Shown here one piece after another: positions 37,146 through 48,714 of a stretch of DNA of 64,000 nt. The notes beneath the pieces are model-generated. The model saw only the letters and a list, made by a program, of their open reading frames with translations, was not told the origin of the DNA and searched no databases. The stretch's first letter is position 1. Each line of letters opens with the position of its first letter. This DNA comes from Sparassis latifolia (lineage: Eukaryota; Basidiomycota; Agaricomycetes; Polyporales; Sparassidaceae), in assembly GCA_018466975.1 (NCBI GenBank), contig CM031558.1, positions 3,100,001-3,164,000 on the forward strand, written 5' to 3'. Both the position numbers and the translations under genes were made by a program.

Positions 37146-38077
37146 TTTTCTGTATGGTGTTAGTGAAGACAATCAGATTCTGTATCCTGAGTCATTATGT
37201 GCCATTTTTCATGCGTCTGTTCAAGTGGAATATGGATCCTTGACAATGCGACAGCGAAATGTGGCGTACCGCGCTCGGAGCCTCGAAACTTGATAGAGTC
37301 TTCTAAATATGCCTAAAACACAATACAGGTAAAACCAAACTCCAGAAGCCGACTAACGAATGAGATTCGTCTGTGGGTCACGCTCATATAAGTAATGCAT
37401 ACGACCTCTCGCCAAAGCAGTTGTTATCTGGGTGCAAGCGATACCGTAGACCGCAGTATATCACTCGAAGGAGCCGTTATAACACCGTGAGTTTCGCTCT
37501 GGCGAAAGCAATTCACTGAACGTGAGAATGATGGTAAACAGGAGGAAATGACTCGGACTCACTCTTTCCATGGCCGCGCAGTTCAGTAGGCGAAAGTCTA
37601 AGATCTAAAGTCACAGCATGTGACAGCCACGCAGGGCGCTCAGACTGCCAGCAGCAATGGGCCGCCGACGAGCGACACGGCTACGCGCAGGCTCTTGTCT
37701 ATTTGAACCAGTTCTGCTTGTACGTGTACTTCTCTCGGGTCAGTCATGCAAAAAGAAACTTCATGCACGACGAGCATTTCGAGCTCCAGATAGTGTATCA
37801 AAAAGTATGTCTGAACTTTCGCAGTGCTCGAACGTCAATATTATCTCACGTTTGCATAATGTCGTGTGGATATTTTCAAGGATGAAGGTGCATTCTAGCC
37901 GCCTCAGGGAGATGTACTTGGAGAGACTCTGAGCAAGTGCAAAGGTGCTCGGTCATATTCGGTGGTGTTCAAATGAATCGCACCAAGAGGCGGACGCTTT
38001 GAACTTCGATTGTGTTTGCTTGATCTCCTCGCTATGGAAATTTCTTTGTGGCCTCGCCGATAGCGCATGCTCGAACC
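37146..38077. other. No recognisable gene
   Basis: Short frames only. A 30-codon stretch near 37650-37740 looks protein-like but stands alone. Confidence 0.35.
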
Positions 38078-38108
38078 ACGCCACTGGCCGTTTCGTCCAC
38101 AGTATAAA
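38078..38108 (+). promoter_or_regulatory. ACGCCACT + TATA promoter module 1
   Basis: ACGCCACT at 38078-38085 and CAGTATAAAG with TATAAA at 38103-38108. The start-to-start distance is 25 nt, the same as in the two following promoters. The ATG of the gene is 103 nt downstream of the TATA. Confidence 0.7.
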
Positions 38109-38205
38109 GGGACCCTCCAATCCTTTCAAGCCCGTCGCAGCGCGCTTCTCTAACGCGGCCCCTCTAAAATAACCCGCTGTCATAGACGAATCCTTCGAAC
38201 TCCAG

Positions 38206-39010
38206 ATGTCCAGCCTCTCGCACAAAGGCCACGGTAAGCGCCACTGCACACATCTATCCGACGACTACCTCTGATATGTCCTCATTGTTAGTTCTTCCGG
38301 CCGGCAGGCGTAAAGCGCGGCCTTCGCTCACGATTACTATCCCACCCCTCCGTAGTTACTCATCCATACAGCTTACACCGTCTACGCCACCCGCACCCTC
38401 CACGTCCATCCGCAGGCACCTACCCGTCGCGTTTGACGTATTACTCCTTTTGTGGTGTGCAATTTCGCTCTGGTTCGAGCATACACTTGGCGAGTCGGTG
38501 CTTGATGCCGCAGGCCTTCGCAGGCCTGCGGCCGACGAGGGATGGGTGGCCGATGTTACGGAGATGGTGAGTCCGGGCATGGCAGCTACTTATGCTCCGG
38601 GTGCGCTGGATCGGCTGGTGGCGCGTGTCACAGGGATGGCACGGGCGCGTGGGGTTGGAATACAGGCGGACGCAACTGAGGCCGTGGTACAGGACACTGT
38701 GAAGGATGCAACCTCGGATGAAGACGCCCAGTTTCGGCCATTGGAGATCTGGTTCATCGTGTCTCTGTGCTGCATGATGTTCGTGGGCGTGCTGGTATTG
38801 CTCACAGAGACGCTCGCTGGTTCGTTGCATGAGAACCGTGACCACTGGTTCCGAAAGGTGCGCCAGGGAAGAGTTGCGGCGCTTGGTATGAGCCTACTTA
38901 CCGCGGTGCCGCTGAGCATCTTGATTCTGGAAAAGCCGATAGCGTGGGTACTGCACTGGTGCAAGATGCTGGTGGGCTGGCAGTCGCTAGTCCATCGCAA
39001 GGCTGACTAG
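38206..39010 (+). CDS. Small membrane protein, 248 residues (unknown)
   Basis: A 28-nt first exon (38206-38233) with a GTAAGC donor joins 38292-39010 in frame. The protein starts MSSLSHKGH, then has a basic, Pro/Ser-rich region and a hydrophobic segment around 60-75 (FDVLLLLWCAISLW). A soluble loop follows, then two more helices: IWFIVSLCCMMFVGVLVLL and LGMSLLTAVPLSILIL. I do not recognise the family. It is the only intact member of a local set of three small membrane-protein loci that share promoter design. An alternative start at 38276 lies inside the intron and would replace the first nine residues with MSSLL. Confidence 0.6.
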
Positions 39011-39851
39011 GCTAGCACGCTGTCTAGACTGTTATGCTCCGACTAGTATCTGACTTGTGGTGTAGTTATGCTTGCTCATGCTGCTCATATCTGTGTGCGA
39101 TCTATGATGTTATGTGCATTGAATGGACTGAGATTAAGGTGAGTGTACGCATATATTGCTCCTACAGGCATGAAGGATCCAGAGATGGGACGTAACTCGT
39201 TGAAGTCGAGGATATCACCTCGAGTTACCTAAAATCCGGTCGACAGCGGCTTTGTGCCCACAAATGTCCCGACATGACGCTCCCAAACTCATCATAATTT
39301 CCCTCGGCGCTTCATCGTATGTCGAGTCTTGTGGACGGCCGCGGATTAGTATGTATTCATGTTTTATACTGTAGATTGTGAGGTCATCTTCGTGGATCAC
39401 CGTGGTTTACTCAAGCGACCGTCATAGCTCGTTGACCCCCGGTCGTCTGTCATCGTCAAATCTTCGCACGATCCACATCGTGTGTGCCTCCACTCTAACT
39501 ATTTTTCGTGTCGTCAACTGAATCTCCTCTCGTGTCGTGTCTTTTTCGACAAGAACGAAGACCTGCGCAGACTCATGGGGACCAAAAGCTGCTGCACAAG
39601 AAAAAATTTGAAACACTGCGAATCTTGAGAGGGCTCCCAGGATGGCTCGTTGAGCATTGTCTCTCTACTTCCGTCGAGCCTTCTGAATGGTGAATGGTGA
39701 ATCCAAAGAAATCGGTTTGTATACTGCTCTAAGTTGAGGAGAGATATTCGGAAAATAGGTTACAACGCTACGTGATGGTATGTTTGTTCTCGCTTTCCAT
39801 TGTCGCTTTGTCATAACGATCTGCATTGTGTATCAGGACAAAGGCTGGGCA
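39011..39851. other. Intergenic between membrane-protein loci 1 and 2
   Basis: No gene recognised. Confidence 0.4.
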
Positions 39852-39882
39852 CGCCACTCGGTAACGTGCTCGCAGTATAAAG
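39852..39882 (+). promoter_or_regulatory. ACGCCACT + TATA promoter module 2
   Basis: ACGCCACT at 39852-39859 and GCAGTATAAAG with TATAAA at 39877-39882. The 25-nt offset is identical to modules 1 and 3. The ATG lies 89 nt past the TATA. Confidence 0.7.
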
Positions 39883-39965
39883 CTCGACTGGTGTCTTCCG
39901 CCAACTTTGTCGCAAACAGCTTTCCCCGACCCCTGCAGAACTAGGCCTGCTGTTCGTCTGTCGTT

Positions 39966-40622
39966 ATGGACCAGTCATTCGAGGTAGTGGACACCCCCAG
40001 CGCCACAGGTAAGCACCACTCAGCCTGCACCTCCTGTGTTCACCATTTGTGACGGCCTACCAGTCCTCTCAGCCACATCCGCTGTTACCGCATCGGACTC
40101 GCTATGCGTGTCGCCCATGCTTTCGGACGGTCTCTCTATATGGAGCCCCCTGCGGCCAAGCCCTCGCTCGAGAAGGTCATGACGGATGTCCCCTCCGCAG
40201 TTTCGGAACTCTCAACGGAACCTTCATCTGCCAACTCCGAGTCTGAGTCCGTGACCTCGTTCGATATGCCGACGCCCCACGCGTCCACGCCCATTCTCCC
40301 TTATTCCTTCCTCTTGTCTGAGTCACCGCTAAGCGAGGAGGATTTAGACACCCTCATGCAGCACGAGGCCACAATGACGGACATTTCAGAGAAGCCATGC
40401 GCACTGTATGACATCGGCGTGCCTGTCGTGAGCCGCACCGCGGGGGTGGCATCTGCAAAGGAGGGCGAGAACATTGCACCGGCGATGCTCTGGCGCAGAC
40501 GGATCACCTCGGTGGTCATCTGGCTCTGCCAATGTGTGTCGCTGATGTGGCTCATGTTGGTCGCCCTCCTGTTCGTCATCGGAATGTCGAACGAGTACTT
40601 TGATTATTACTACCAGCTCTAG
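39966..40622 (+). pseudogene. Small single-span membrane protein, probably frameshifted
   Basis: Exon 1 (39966-40008, starting MDQSFEVVDTPS) ends at a GTAAGC donor. The acceptor at 40063 continues a Ser/Thr-rich reading (ASDSLCVSPMLSDGLSIWSP) that would stop near 40180. From about 40145 a different frame is protein-like to 40622: Ser/Pro/Glu-rich, then one C-terminal helix VIWLCQCVSLMWLMLVALLF and an EYFDYYYQL tail. The switch coincides with a run of five C at 40146-40150, so a 1-nt indel is likely. If the frame is simply initiated at ATG 40104 instead, the gene could still be intact. Family unknown. Confidence 0.5.
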
Positions 40623-41117
40623 AGGATTTCCGCGGTGCTTATGTCGCTCCTCGAAGATGCTCGTCTTGAGGCTGGTTCAGCGGCGTAAGCATTGCAGATG
40701 GGAAGGACAATGTTCCGTTACTGGGCTCGGAGGTTGCGCCATCTGGTCTTAAGGTCCGTATGGTAAATATGTGTAGGCCTAGACTGCATTTTTTTATTTA
40801 TCAACGTGGCTTGCTCGCGTTTCATTCGTGTGAACGAGCGCACATAACTTACATGTCGATTTCTGACCAGCTCGTGCTCACAGGCATACTGATAATGAAG
40901 TCGAGCTCATGCGACTGCTGATCGCGAGCGATGTGGGACGTTGCGTACATCGCTCTGTCTTCCTGATCGCTCGTGGCAGGAAGAAGACATCTAGACGCGT
41001 TAGCCCGTCCTTAGTCGGTGCGGAGGAGCTGTTGTTCCTCTGCACCGGTAGTTATGTTCGTAAGTAACGTAAAGCGTATGCTGCTGAGCCGTACTTGCTC
41101 TCGAACGAAGACTGGAA
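40623..41117. other. Intergenic between membrane-protein loci 2 and 3
   Basis: No gene recognised. Confidence 0.4.
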
Positions 41118-41148
41118 ACGCCACTCATCCGCGCGCTGGCAGTATAAA
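41118..41148 (+). promoter_or_regulatory. ACGCCACT + TATA promoter module 3
   Basis: ACGCCACT at 41118-41125 and GCAGTATAAAG with TATAAA at 41143-41148, again 25 nt apart. The ATG is 67 nt past the TATA. Confidence 0.7.
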
Positions 41149-41209
41149 GTCCCGGGCCTCCTGACTTTGCACCGCAGCAGACAGATCTTACCACCCCATT
41201 GAGCTTCCG

Positions 41210-41551
41210 ATGGAAACCTCCCGAACGTGTGAGCGCTATGCCGTACCCGTCCTTTCCTACTACACCGACGCTGACACCGATTCACTGCCAGATCTTCCCG
41301 CCGCCAACGTGGCGAACCCAAATGCGCCCGACTTAGAGGGCGGCGGCGGAGGCTCATAGGACGGCGGATGGAAACCAGACACCACGCGGTCCAAGACGGA
41401 GATCATAGCTCTCGCATTGGCATATAGCGGTATCCTCGCGTGCGTGCTCGCTTTCGTCGCGCTCGTCGCGTTCGTACTCTCCGGCGAGGACGATTCCGTC
41501 TGGTTGCACGTACTCTTCTTCGAGGTAGTATACATCTGGATGATACTTTGA
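41210..41551 (+). pseudogene. Small single-span membrane protein with nonsense codon
   Basis: One uninterrupted frame of 113 codons from ATG 41210 to TGA 41549-41551, broken only by TAG at 41357-41359 after a poly-Gly stretch. The part after the stop encodes a membrane helix (IIALALAYSGILACVLAFVALVAFVL), an acidic GEDDS turn and a hydrophobic tail. The layout (disordered N-terminus, one C-terminal helix, short tail) resembles the locus at 39966-40622. No splice sites flank the TAG, so it is a nonsense mutation or, less likely, a readthrough site. Confidence 0.5.
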
Positions 41552-43835
41552 TTGTGCGTGCTCCAGGACTAAATGCACGACGATCACAGATAACATGTGG
41601 CCGTTACAACTGTGCCCGCGCCACTTGCCGTCTTACAACCCAGGGATCCAACATTATCTGTAGAAGAAACTCTGAGCGACACCCGGTCTGCAGCTGGCGA
41701 GAACCGCGGCCATGTCGCGTTCGGTGAGAATACCGCTTGTGCACGAGGTTTCAACGTGGCGCATCCGTGTGCCAAGGTGCGCGCAAACGCGCCATATCGA
41801 TCGACTTCCGCGGACCGTCTGCGAACTTCAAGTCCGTTTGTCTTTCTGGAAACTGCACCAATCTGTCATCGCCCTCGTCCTCGTATGCTCTCCTCTCTAG
41901 TACTCGAGTAATATACTGATGTTTGTTTTCGCAAGCGATCTGCCGAACGAATCAGTTACGATCGCAAGCGCACCTTTTGGTCCACTTGCGGTCGTAACTA
42001 CTTTGCTCGGCATGCGACACGCCCACGTATAAATTTTAAGCGTTTACCTCTCTGCACAGTCGTCCAAACGCCGTCGCCCCTTGCGTTCATACTGTAGGTC
42101 TCTCAGCGCATCTCTTGTTTTTCGCCCTCTTCTCGCTTGTAAGCTTGTCCCGTCTTTTAGATATATTACTCGGAGTACGATGGAAGATACCTCCGAGTCT
42201 GTATCCCGCGAGCGAGTGCTCTTAACAGCGTCAGACCAGATATCCAACCGCCGCGAAATGCTCTTTATATCTCAAACAAACAACAGCCACGATGATACAA
42301 ATGAGCATACAACAGACTGTCCACCCCGTGCCTTCCGGGGCATGCAGCGCCATCGCCGTTCCCCAAATGTACGCCACGTCGCTTCACGAACTCGGCGACA
42401 CCACGCACACCACCCTAGCCAAATATACAGGAAAAGACACGCACCGCGAGGGAACTCCTCGTGGTGTAAGTCCCAGGTCCAGTGCGCACGGCCAAACAGC
42501 CAAGCTGGAGATGGGCCCCCAGCGCAAAAACGGGTCCTCCTCCGCTCCTCTCCTTCCGAGTCAATTTGAACCGCCTCTACCATCTGCCGCGGCTGCTCGA
42601 GAAATCGCGAATCGCCGTCGCGTGTTTGTGTCTCCGCGAGGAAATGCCTTCTTCAGCACGACTTTCTCCATGCAAAAATCGGTACGCGGCACGAACGCGC
42701 GAGCTCGAGAGAGGCCTTGCACCGCCTGCACGAGAACGAGTTAGTGAAGCGTGAATTGGGCGTGTGGAAGATAGGACGGTGCGATATCGCCAGCTCGTGA
42801 CAGACGCGAAGGATGCGTCATGCAGAACATGCCGTCGACGGGCAAACTCTCCATGACCCGATTTGGAGCATAGAAGACATCGGCATCGCGCACCCGTCGT
42901 TGTCCTAAATTGCTGCTCGACGACGCAGGTATTGAAATATTGACTCTTGAGTTGCGTTTGCTTATCGGCGGACGAAAGTGACGGATACGCGGTAAGTCCT
43001 GTCATCCGGATTGGAGGTGGAGGCGATGTGGGCTATTGCATAAAGATACGAGGCTTGGGGAGCAACGACTAGCGAACGCCTATGCAGAACATGGAAAAGC
43101 ACTTCCCTGAGCGCGACGCGAAAGGGATGAGAAGGCGATTGCGATAGCTCGGACAGATCTGTGTCAAGAAACGCACAACTGGCCAGGGAACTATTTCGGC
43201 GGATGATCTGCGGAGCGAGGAAGGAAAGATTCTCGTCTGGGGTATGATCTGGAAGATCGCGACCAGGACATCCACCGGGCAGATCGTCGATCGTCGTGTC
43301 GAATGAGTCGGTAGCCCGCCGTCCCCCCTCTCCCCCCTCAGCCAAATGCAAAAGTCGTCGCTGAACTGAGACGCCTAAAGTGAAGTTGTCGCTTTGCATG
43401 TTAAAGGACGACAGTTTCGCGTCAGGCGCCCCACTTGAGAAAGTCCGACATCTCGCAGATTTGCAGCGGCTGTGCTCGACCACGCAGGATGGTAGAAGGC
43501 TGGGTGCTGAGCATGGATAGAGGGCGATCAGCCAGGAGGAGTTGTGTCAAAGACTGATCAACAAGAGGCGCACAAGGTTCTCGACGATCAGATGCAGGGG
43601 AACACAGGCAGTCTGCGTGTCGAGTGGATCGTCGGTGGCCGTCGTCGCACGACAGGTAACGCCAGGCTGAGCTCAGATGATGTGACACCGACACATGAAG
43701 TAGATAGACGCTCGTGGACCCATCACGATCGGCGAAACGCATTCGAAACTCGAGCTCCCGCCGCTGCTCCTCCGCCAAACCCGCCGCGCTCTCCCTCCTC
43801 CTCTTCCTCCTTCTCTTACCCTCGCGTTCGCTGCC
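41552..43835. other. No well-supported gene
   Basis: A TATAAA at 42028-42033 precedes an open frame from ATG 42180 (129 codons) that is basic and low in motif content; it lacks the ACGCCACT box. On the minus strand near 43300-43240 a DLP-x-DVLVAIFQIIP reading, visible only if one C is skipped, hints at an F-box remnant. Confidence 0.35.
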
Positions 43836-46171
43836 ATGGCCGACGAAGCGACCCCGCTCCTGCGCGACCCCGACTCAAAAGACGACCAGATCGTCGCTTA
43901 CACCGAGCCCATCGAGGCCAATGCCTCCAGTCGCGCTTCGGAAGTGGGCGATCCAGAAGGCAGCCCCGCGGAGGAGGAAGTCTTGAAGCCCAAGGCGTCC
44001 ATCAGAGCCGTCGTACGTTCTCCCACTTTGTCCGCTGTTTGTGCGCCGGTCGGGCTGCTGAGTATGCGCGTGCTGCGGCGCACGACAGCGGGACTCCACA
44101 AGCTAATGTTCCTACCCTGCAACAGATGGTCCCCATGATGCTGGGCATCTTCCTCGTCGCCATGGACCAGACCATCGTCACCGCCACCTACGCCTCCATC
44201 GGTTCCCAGTTCGAGTCCCTCCAGAACACCAGCTGGATCGCCACCGGGTACATGCTCACCCTCACCAGCTTCCAGTGCGCCTCCCCACCGTTCCACTCCT
44301 GATCCTGACCCTGACGTGCGTCCCGACAGGCCGCTCTACGGCAAGGTTAGTCTACCCCGACGCGCGACCGCGAACGATCTCATTCACGCGTTCGCAGCTG
44401 AGCGACATCTTCGGCCGGAAAGCGTGCCTCATCTTCGCATACGCCGTCTTCGCCCTCGGCTCCCTCTTCTGCGGGCTCGCGCGCAGCATGCCACAGCTCA
44501 TCGTCGCCCGCGCCGTCGCCGGCATCGGTGGCGGGGGCATGTCGACGTGAGCACCACGTACGTCCCTGTTGCTTCCAGCTGACCGAAATCCCAGCGTCGC
44601 GACTATCATCATGTCCGACGTCGTACCGCTGAGGAAGCGCGGGACGTGGCAAGGTGCGCCTTCACACACCTCACACGCTTACGACTGCCCCAATAACACG
44701 AACAGGAATCGCAAACATCGCGTTCGCCTCGGGCTCCGCGACCGGCGCGCCCCTCGGCGGTGTCCTCGCAGACACGATCGGCTGGAGATGGTAACTACGC
44801 CCCAAACACCTCCGTTCCGCCGCGCGCTGACAGATGGCGGGGGGGTTGCACCCGCACAGGGCGTTCCTGCTGCAAGTCCCGCTGACTGTCCTCGCCATCC
44901 TCTCCGTCGCGCTCGGGCTGCGCCTCCCGCGGGCCGACAACGCGGCCTTCCGCGCGAAGCTGCGCCGCGTCGACTTTGGGGGCGCCTTCACCCTCGTCCT
45001 CGCCGTCTTCGCGCTGCTGCTCGCGCTCGACCGCGGCGCGAACGCCGCGTGGCGCGCGCCGCTCACGCTCTGCGCCTTCGCCGTCTCCGCCCTCGCCTTC
45101 GCGCTCTTCGCGCTCGTCGAGACGCGCGTGGCGGCGGAGCCGCTCGCGCCGCGGCACATCGTGGCGAGCGGGGCGCTGCTCGCGAGCTACCTGTGCAACC
45201 TGCTCGTGAACGGGGTGTTCTTCGTGATCACGTTCCACGTGCCGCTGTTCCTGCAGGCGGTGCGGGGGCTCGGCGCGGCGCGCGCGGGGGCGGCGCTGAT
45301 ACCGTGCATCGCGGGCGGCGTGAGCGCGAGCGTGCTGAGCGGGCTGGTGATGCAGGCGACCGGGCGGTATTATTGGCTGACGGTGGGCGCGTTTGGGGTG
45401 ACGCTGGCGGGGGCGGTGTTGGTTGCGCTGGAGGCGGGGGCGGTGGGGTTCGATATGGTGTGGCTCTGCGTCGGTGTGTGTGTGAGCTCTGTGTGTGTGT
45501 CCTGATGTGTCCTGATATGTGTTGGCAGGTCTGTTTGCGATGAACTTTGGAGGCGGTATGTACGCGGAACGCGTGTTCCTTTTTTTCCTTTTTCCTATAG
45601 CGATTATTTTTTTACGCGTTTCATTTGTGTTTGGCAGGTGCGAGCCTGACGACGACGCTCATCGCGCTCATCGCGAACGCCGGGCCGGCGGACCAGGCGG
45701 TCGCCACCGCCGGTGCGTCCCCTCTCCAATTCCTACTCCTGTCATAATTAACGCGCCGCGCAGTGTCCTACCTCTTCCGCTCGCTCGGCTCCGTCGTCTT
45801 CCTCTCGCTGGGCACGACCCTCTCGCAGGAGGTGCTCTGCGCGCGGCTGCGTGCGGGCCTCTCGGGGGCGGACGTCGACGAGGTGCGTTTTCCCTTCCTT
45901 CCCTTCCTTCCCTGCCTTCCTTGCCTTCTCTTCCCCTTCCCCTTTACCTTCCGCCGCCGAGTGGACTGGAGCTGACACTGACGCTGGGCAGATTATCGAG
46001 CACGTGCGCGCGTCGCTCGCGTACGTGGGCGAGCTCCCGCCGGCGGTGCGCGCGGTCGTGCGGGAGGCGTATGCGGCGGGCGTGCAGGCCGCGCTGTGGT
46101 TCGCGGTCGGGCTCGCGGGGCTGGGGCTGGTGTGTGCGGTGTTTGTAAGGGAGCGGGCGTTGGTGCGGTGA
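43836..46171 (+). CDS. MFS transporter, DHA2/14-span type
   Basis: Eleven exons give 549 residues: 43836-44012, 44126-44274, 44330-44345, 44398-44546, 44595-44653, 44706-44790, 44860-45473, 45529-45555, 45638-45712, 45764-45882 and 45992-46171. An acidic cytosolic N-terminus of ~60 residues precedes the first helix (MMLGIFLVAMDQTIV). The MFS motif A is GKLSDIFGRK, split by an intron after a 16-nt exon. NTSWIATGYMLTLT and GVLADTIGWRWAFLLQVPL are typical of 14-helix drug:H+ antiporters and of the vacuolar basic-amino-acid (VBA/Fnx1) branch, so the substrate could be amino acids or toxic compounds. The C-terminal half is extremely GC-rich. The gene is intact. Confidence 0.88.
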
Positions 46172-47043
46172 TGCCTCGTCCGTTGGGTTAGATTTAACGT
46201 ACGCTTGGAGCCGCGGTGGTTGGGGATGGCGTTTAAATGTGCTGCGTGTATGCTGTTCTCTGCTATATCATTCGCTGTAGATCTATCTAGCGGGTTTATG
46301 TCCTGTGCGCGGAGAATGCGGTTACGGTGCTCGTCGCATTTATTCTCGCACGCGCTCGCGTTGCTGGGGGGATGCGACGCTGACCTTGATGTGATTCCCG
46401 ATGTCCCCTGAAGTGGGGAGGCGCAACGCCTGCGAGCGGATTTTCATTTGTACATATTTACGTTTGGTGGCGGATGGCGAAAAGGTGACCTACCGCTGGT
46501 ATGTGGTTTTCCACTTTCCACAAGTCAAGTCTACGTGATTTTTTGCACGGGATTGAAGTTTTATACCATTCACGAGGGAATGGACAATGCAAATTACCAA
46601 AAAATGGAGAGGAGACATGCTTTACATTCGTGCAGCAGCACAAATAGCAGAATTATTTAAACTCTGAGTTGTCCATTCCCTAGTAAATACCATACAGAAC
46701 AGTTTCTCTCACTGAACATGGTCGTGCCAAGCAAGCATTGAAGCTCTAAACCACATGTGAGGTGAAGCACTAGACGAAGCAGGGACTCCGCGCCACAGAC
46801 GCGTCGACGTGTGGGAAAGTACTCTGTTGTCGCGCACTCGCAGCAAGCAGGAACACTTGTGCTCCTGCTTCGCCCAAGTCGACAGTATACTGAGTCTCCT
46901 TGTGTGTCAGATCAACTTATATAACTACTACTGAGGTTTACTCACCATGAATTGCAGATTTAACACAACATTATAGGTCTCTAATGTCTCGCCCTCATAA
47001 TTTTAACACCTGAATCTGTCATTTTCGTACGCATACCGCATGA
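46172..47043. other. Intergenic
   Basis: No gene recognised. AT content rises compared with the transporter. Confidence 0.4.
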
Positions 47044-47958
47044 ATGGGTAACCGCAAAAATCAAATCCAACGGTGGAAAAAGAAAAAAACAAAATCACAA
47101 CTACATGCTCTGGAACGTGCGCGCGAGAATAAAGAGAATGTCATGCCCGCCAGCATGAAAGAAGCACAGGGACGGAGCAGGAGTAATCGGAAGAAGGTGA
47201 GATACTACCACTCGCCTTGTTTGCTAGATACTGAAGTCGTGCAGTCCGCTGTGAAATTGCTTGTATTGGCGGAGAGAGAGCTGGAGCAGACTCAGGCACA
47301 CTTGCATGAAGCTCAAGCTGACATCGAGCAATATCACATCAGTCTTCTGGATGCAGAGGCCAAAGTACAATCATACCATAAGAGTGCAGAGCACTACAAG
47401 AAGGCCTTCCGAACCGAGCGGCGCAGGACAACTCGGATGAAGATCACTCGTGCAAAACTGCAAAACAAACTGAACGAGCTCAAACAATCTGTTTCCCTCA
47501 TGACTCACCTCCAATCAGACTTGGCTGCAGCACAGGAGAAGATACAGCGCACCAAGGATGATGCATCTGCTGCACTCACGGTGATGCATGAGGGGAACCG
47601 CAGACTCACTGAGGCATTGCGCGAGTCACGGGAGATCATGCGGAACCTCCAGAAGCGTTGTGATCGTTCACCTCGTATCCTAGCACAGGCTATCGAGAAG
47701 GCGAAGACACGTCCATTGATATTCCGGCTTAAACGGAAGGGGATCTACACGGTGAAGGCTAGAGCATTAGCACGTCTGCTGGTGAAGAGTGGTTGCGCAC
47801 AGAAGAAAGTCGGGGTTATGAGGCCTCCTAGGACGACCGTAGGGTCGCTGAGGGCGGGCAACCCCAACCCTAGGGTGGGGGTTCCCCGAGCGGACGCTAG
47901 GGGTACGCGTCCCCTTTGGGAAGGAGGCCGTTGCCGAACCCTACGGACCGTGCCGTAG
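47044..47958 (+). pseudogene. Coiled-coil protein truncated by satellite DNA
   Basis: A strongly basic N-terminus leads into a long coiled coil (about residues 60-215, Glu/Gln/Ala/Lys-rich heptads). RLKRKGIYTVKARALARLL and VKSGCAQKKVGVM follow. I associate this architecture with a multi-copy, uncharacterised basidiomycete family often found near transposons, whose members continue for several hundred residues beyond this point. Here the frame enters the satellite unit at about 47813, adds ~46 satellite-encoded residues and stops at 47958. No continuation is seen on the far side of the satellite block. It is therefore a 3'-truncated gene. Confidence 0.6.
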
Positions 47959-48380
47959 GGCACGTGCGCCATCACTAGCGCTGGTGAGGGGCCTCTGACC
48001 TGCGCGGCCGTCGCGGACGACCGTGCGCGGAGAGGCACAGGTGGCTGCACAGGCGAGGTGGCGCGGGGGGGGCGAAGCACGCTGGCCATGAGTGGCCGTC
48101 GCAGACGACCGTTCGAGTTGCATGGGGTGCCAGGTCTGAGTTGAACCTGAGGCCAGCAACAGGTGTCCGCTTTGGGAAGGGGACTGTTGCTGCACCCTAC
48201 CGTAGGGCACGTGCGCCATCACTAGCGCTGGCTGAGGGGCCTTTGACCTGCGCGGCCGTCGCGGACGACCGTGCGCGGAGAGGCACATATGACTGCACAG
48301 GCGAGGTGGCGCGGGGGGGGCGAAGCACGCTGGCCATGAGTGGCCGTCGTAGACGGCCATTTTCGTTGCAGTGTGCGGAA
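47813..48380. repeat. Satellite family A, first block
   Basis: One full unit of about 340 bp starts GGTTATGAGGCCTCCTAGGA, followed by a partial second unit from about 48155. Units share GGCACGTGCGCCATCACTAG, GAGGGGCCTCTGACC and a dyad of GGCCGTCGCGGACGACC type. The unit recurs almost unchanged at 50647. Confidence 0.9.
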
Positions 48381-48559
48381 CCTGTCTCACCAAATATGCT
48401 TGTGCGCAAAACAAAAAAAGAAAAAACAGGTGTGAGCCAAGAGATGATCAGTGTGTGCGCATATAAGGATGGAGGGACAGAATGCGAGTTTGGATCATAT
48501 TCCTTCATCCTCAAACATCCACTTGTGAGCCGCCGGGACGCAGTCCCGAGAAGCGGCGA

Positions 48560-48680
48560 ACAGGTTAGGTTATGGGTGACTTTTAGGGTACCCTAGGGTA
48601 CCTCCTGGGCCCTAGGGCCGGCGCTTATCGCCCTAGGGAAGGGCGCACGCGCACCTAGGGCCGACACCAGTCGCCTAGGG
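48560..48680. repeat. CCTAGGG-rich short repeat
   Basis: Four to six degenerate copies of CCTAGGG with short spacers, a transition between satellite families A and B. Confidence 0.7.
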
Positions 48681-48714
48681 CGTGCACTCCAGGTCGATGT
48701 TCAGACCTCGGTCG

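Noticed and set aside
42962..43483. Possible F-box protein on the minus strand
   Set aside because: The F-box-like DVLVAIFQIIP appears only if one base is skipped, and the rest shows no F-box features; too weak to annotate.
44795..45238. Minus-strand frame inside the MFS gene
   Set aside because: Arg/Glu-rich antisense of a very GC-rich coding exon.
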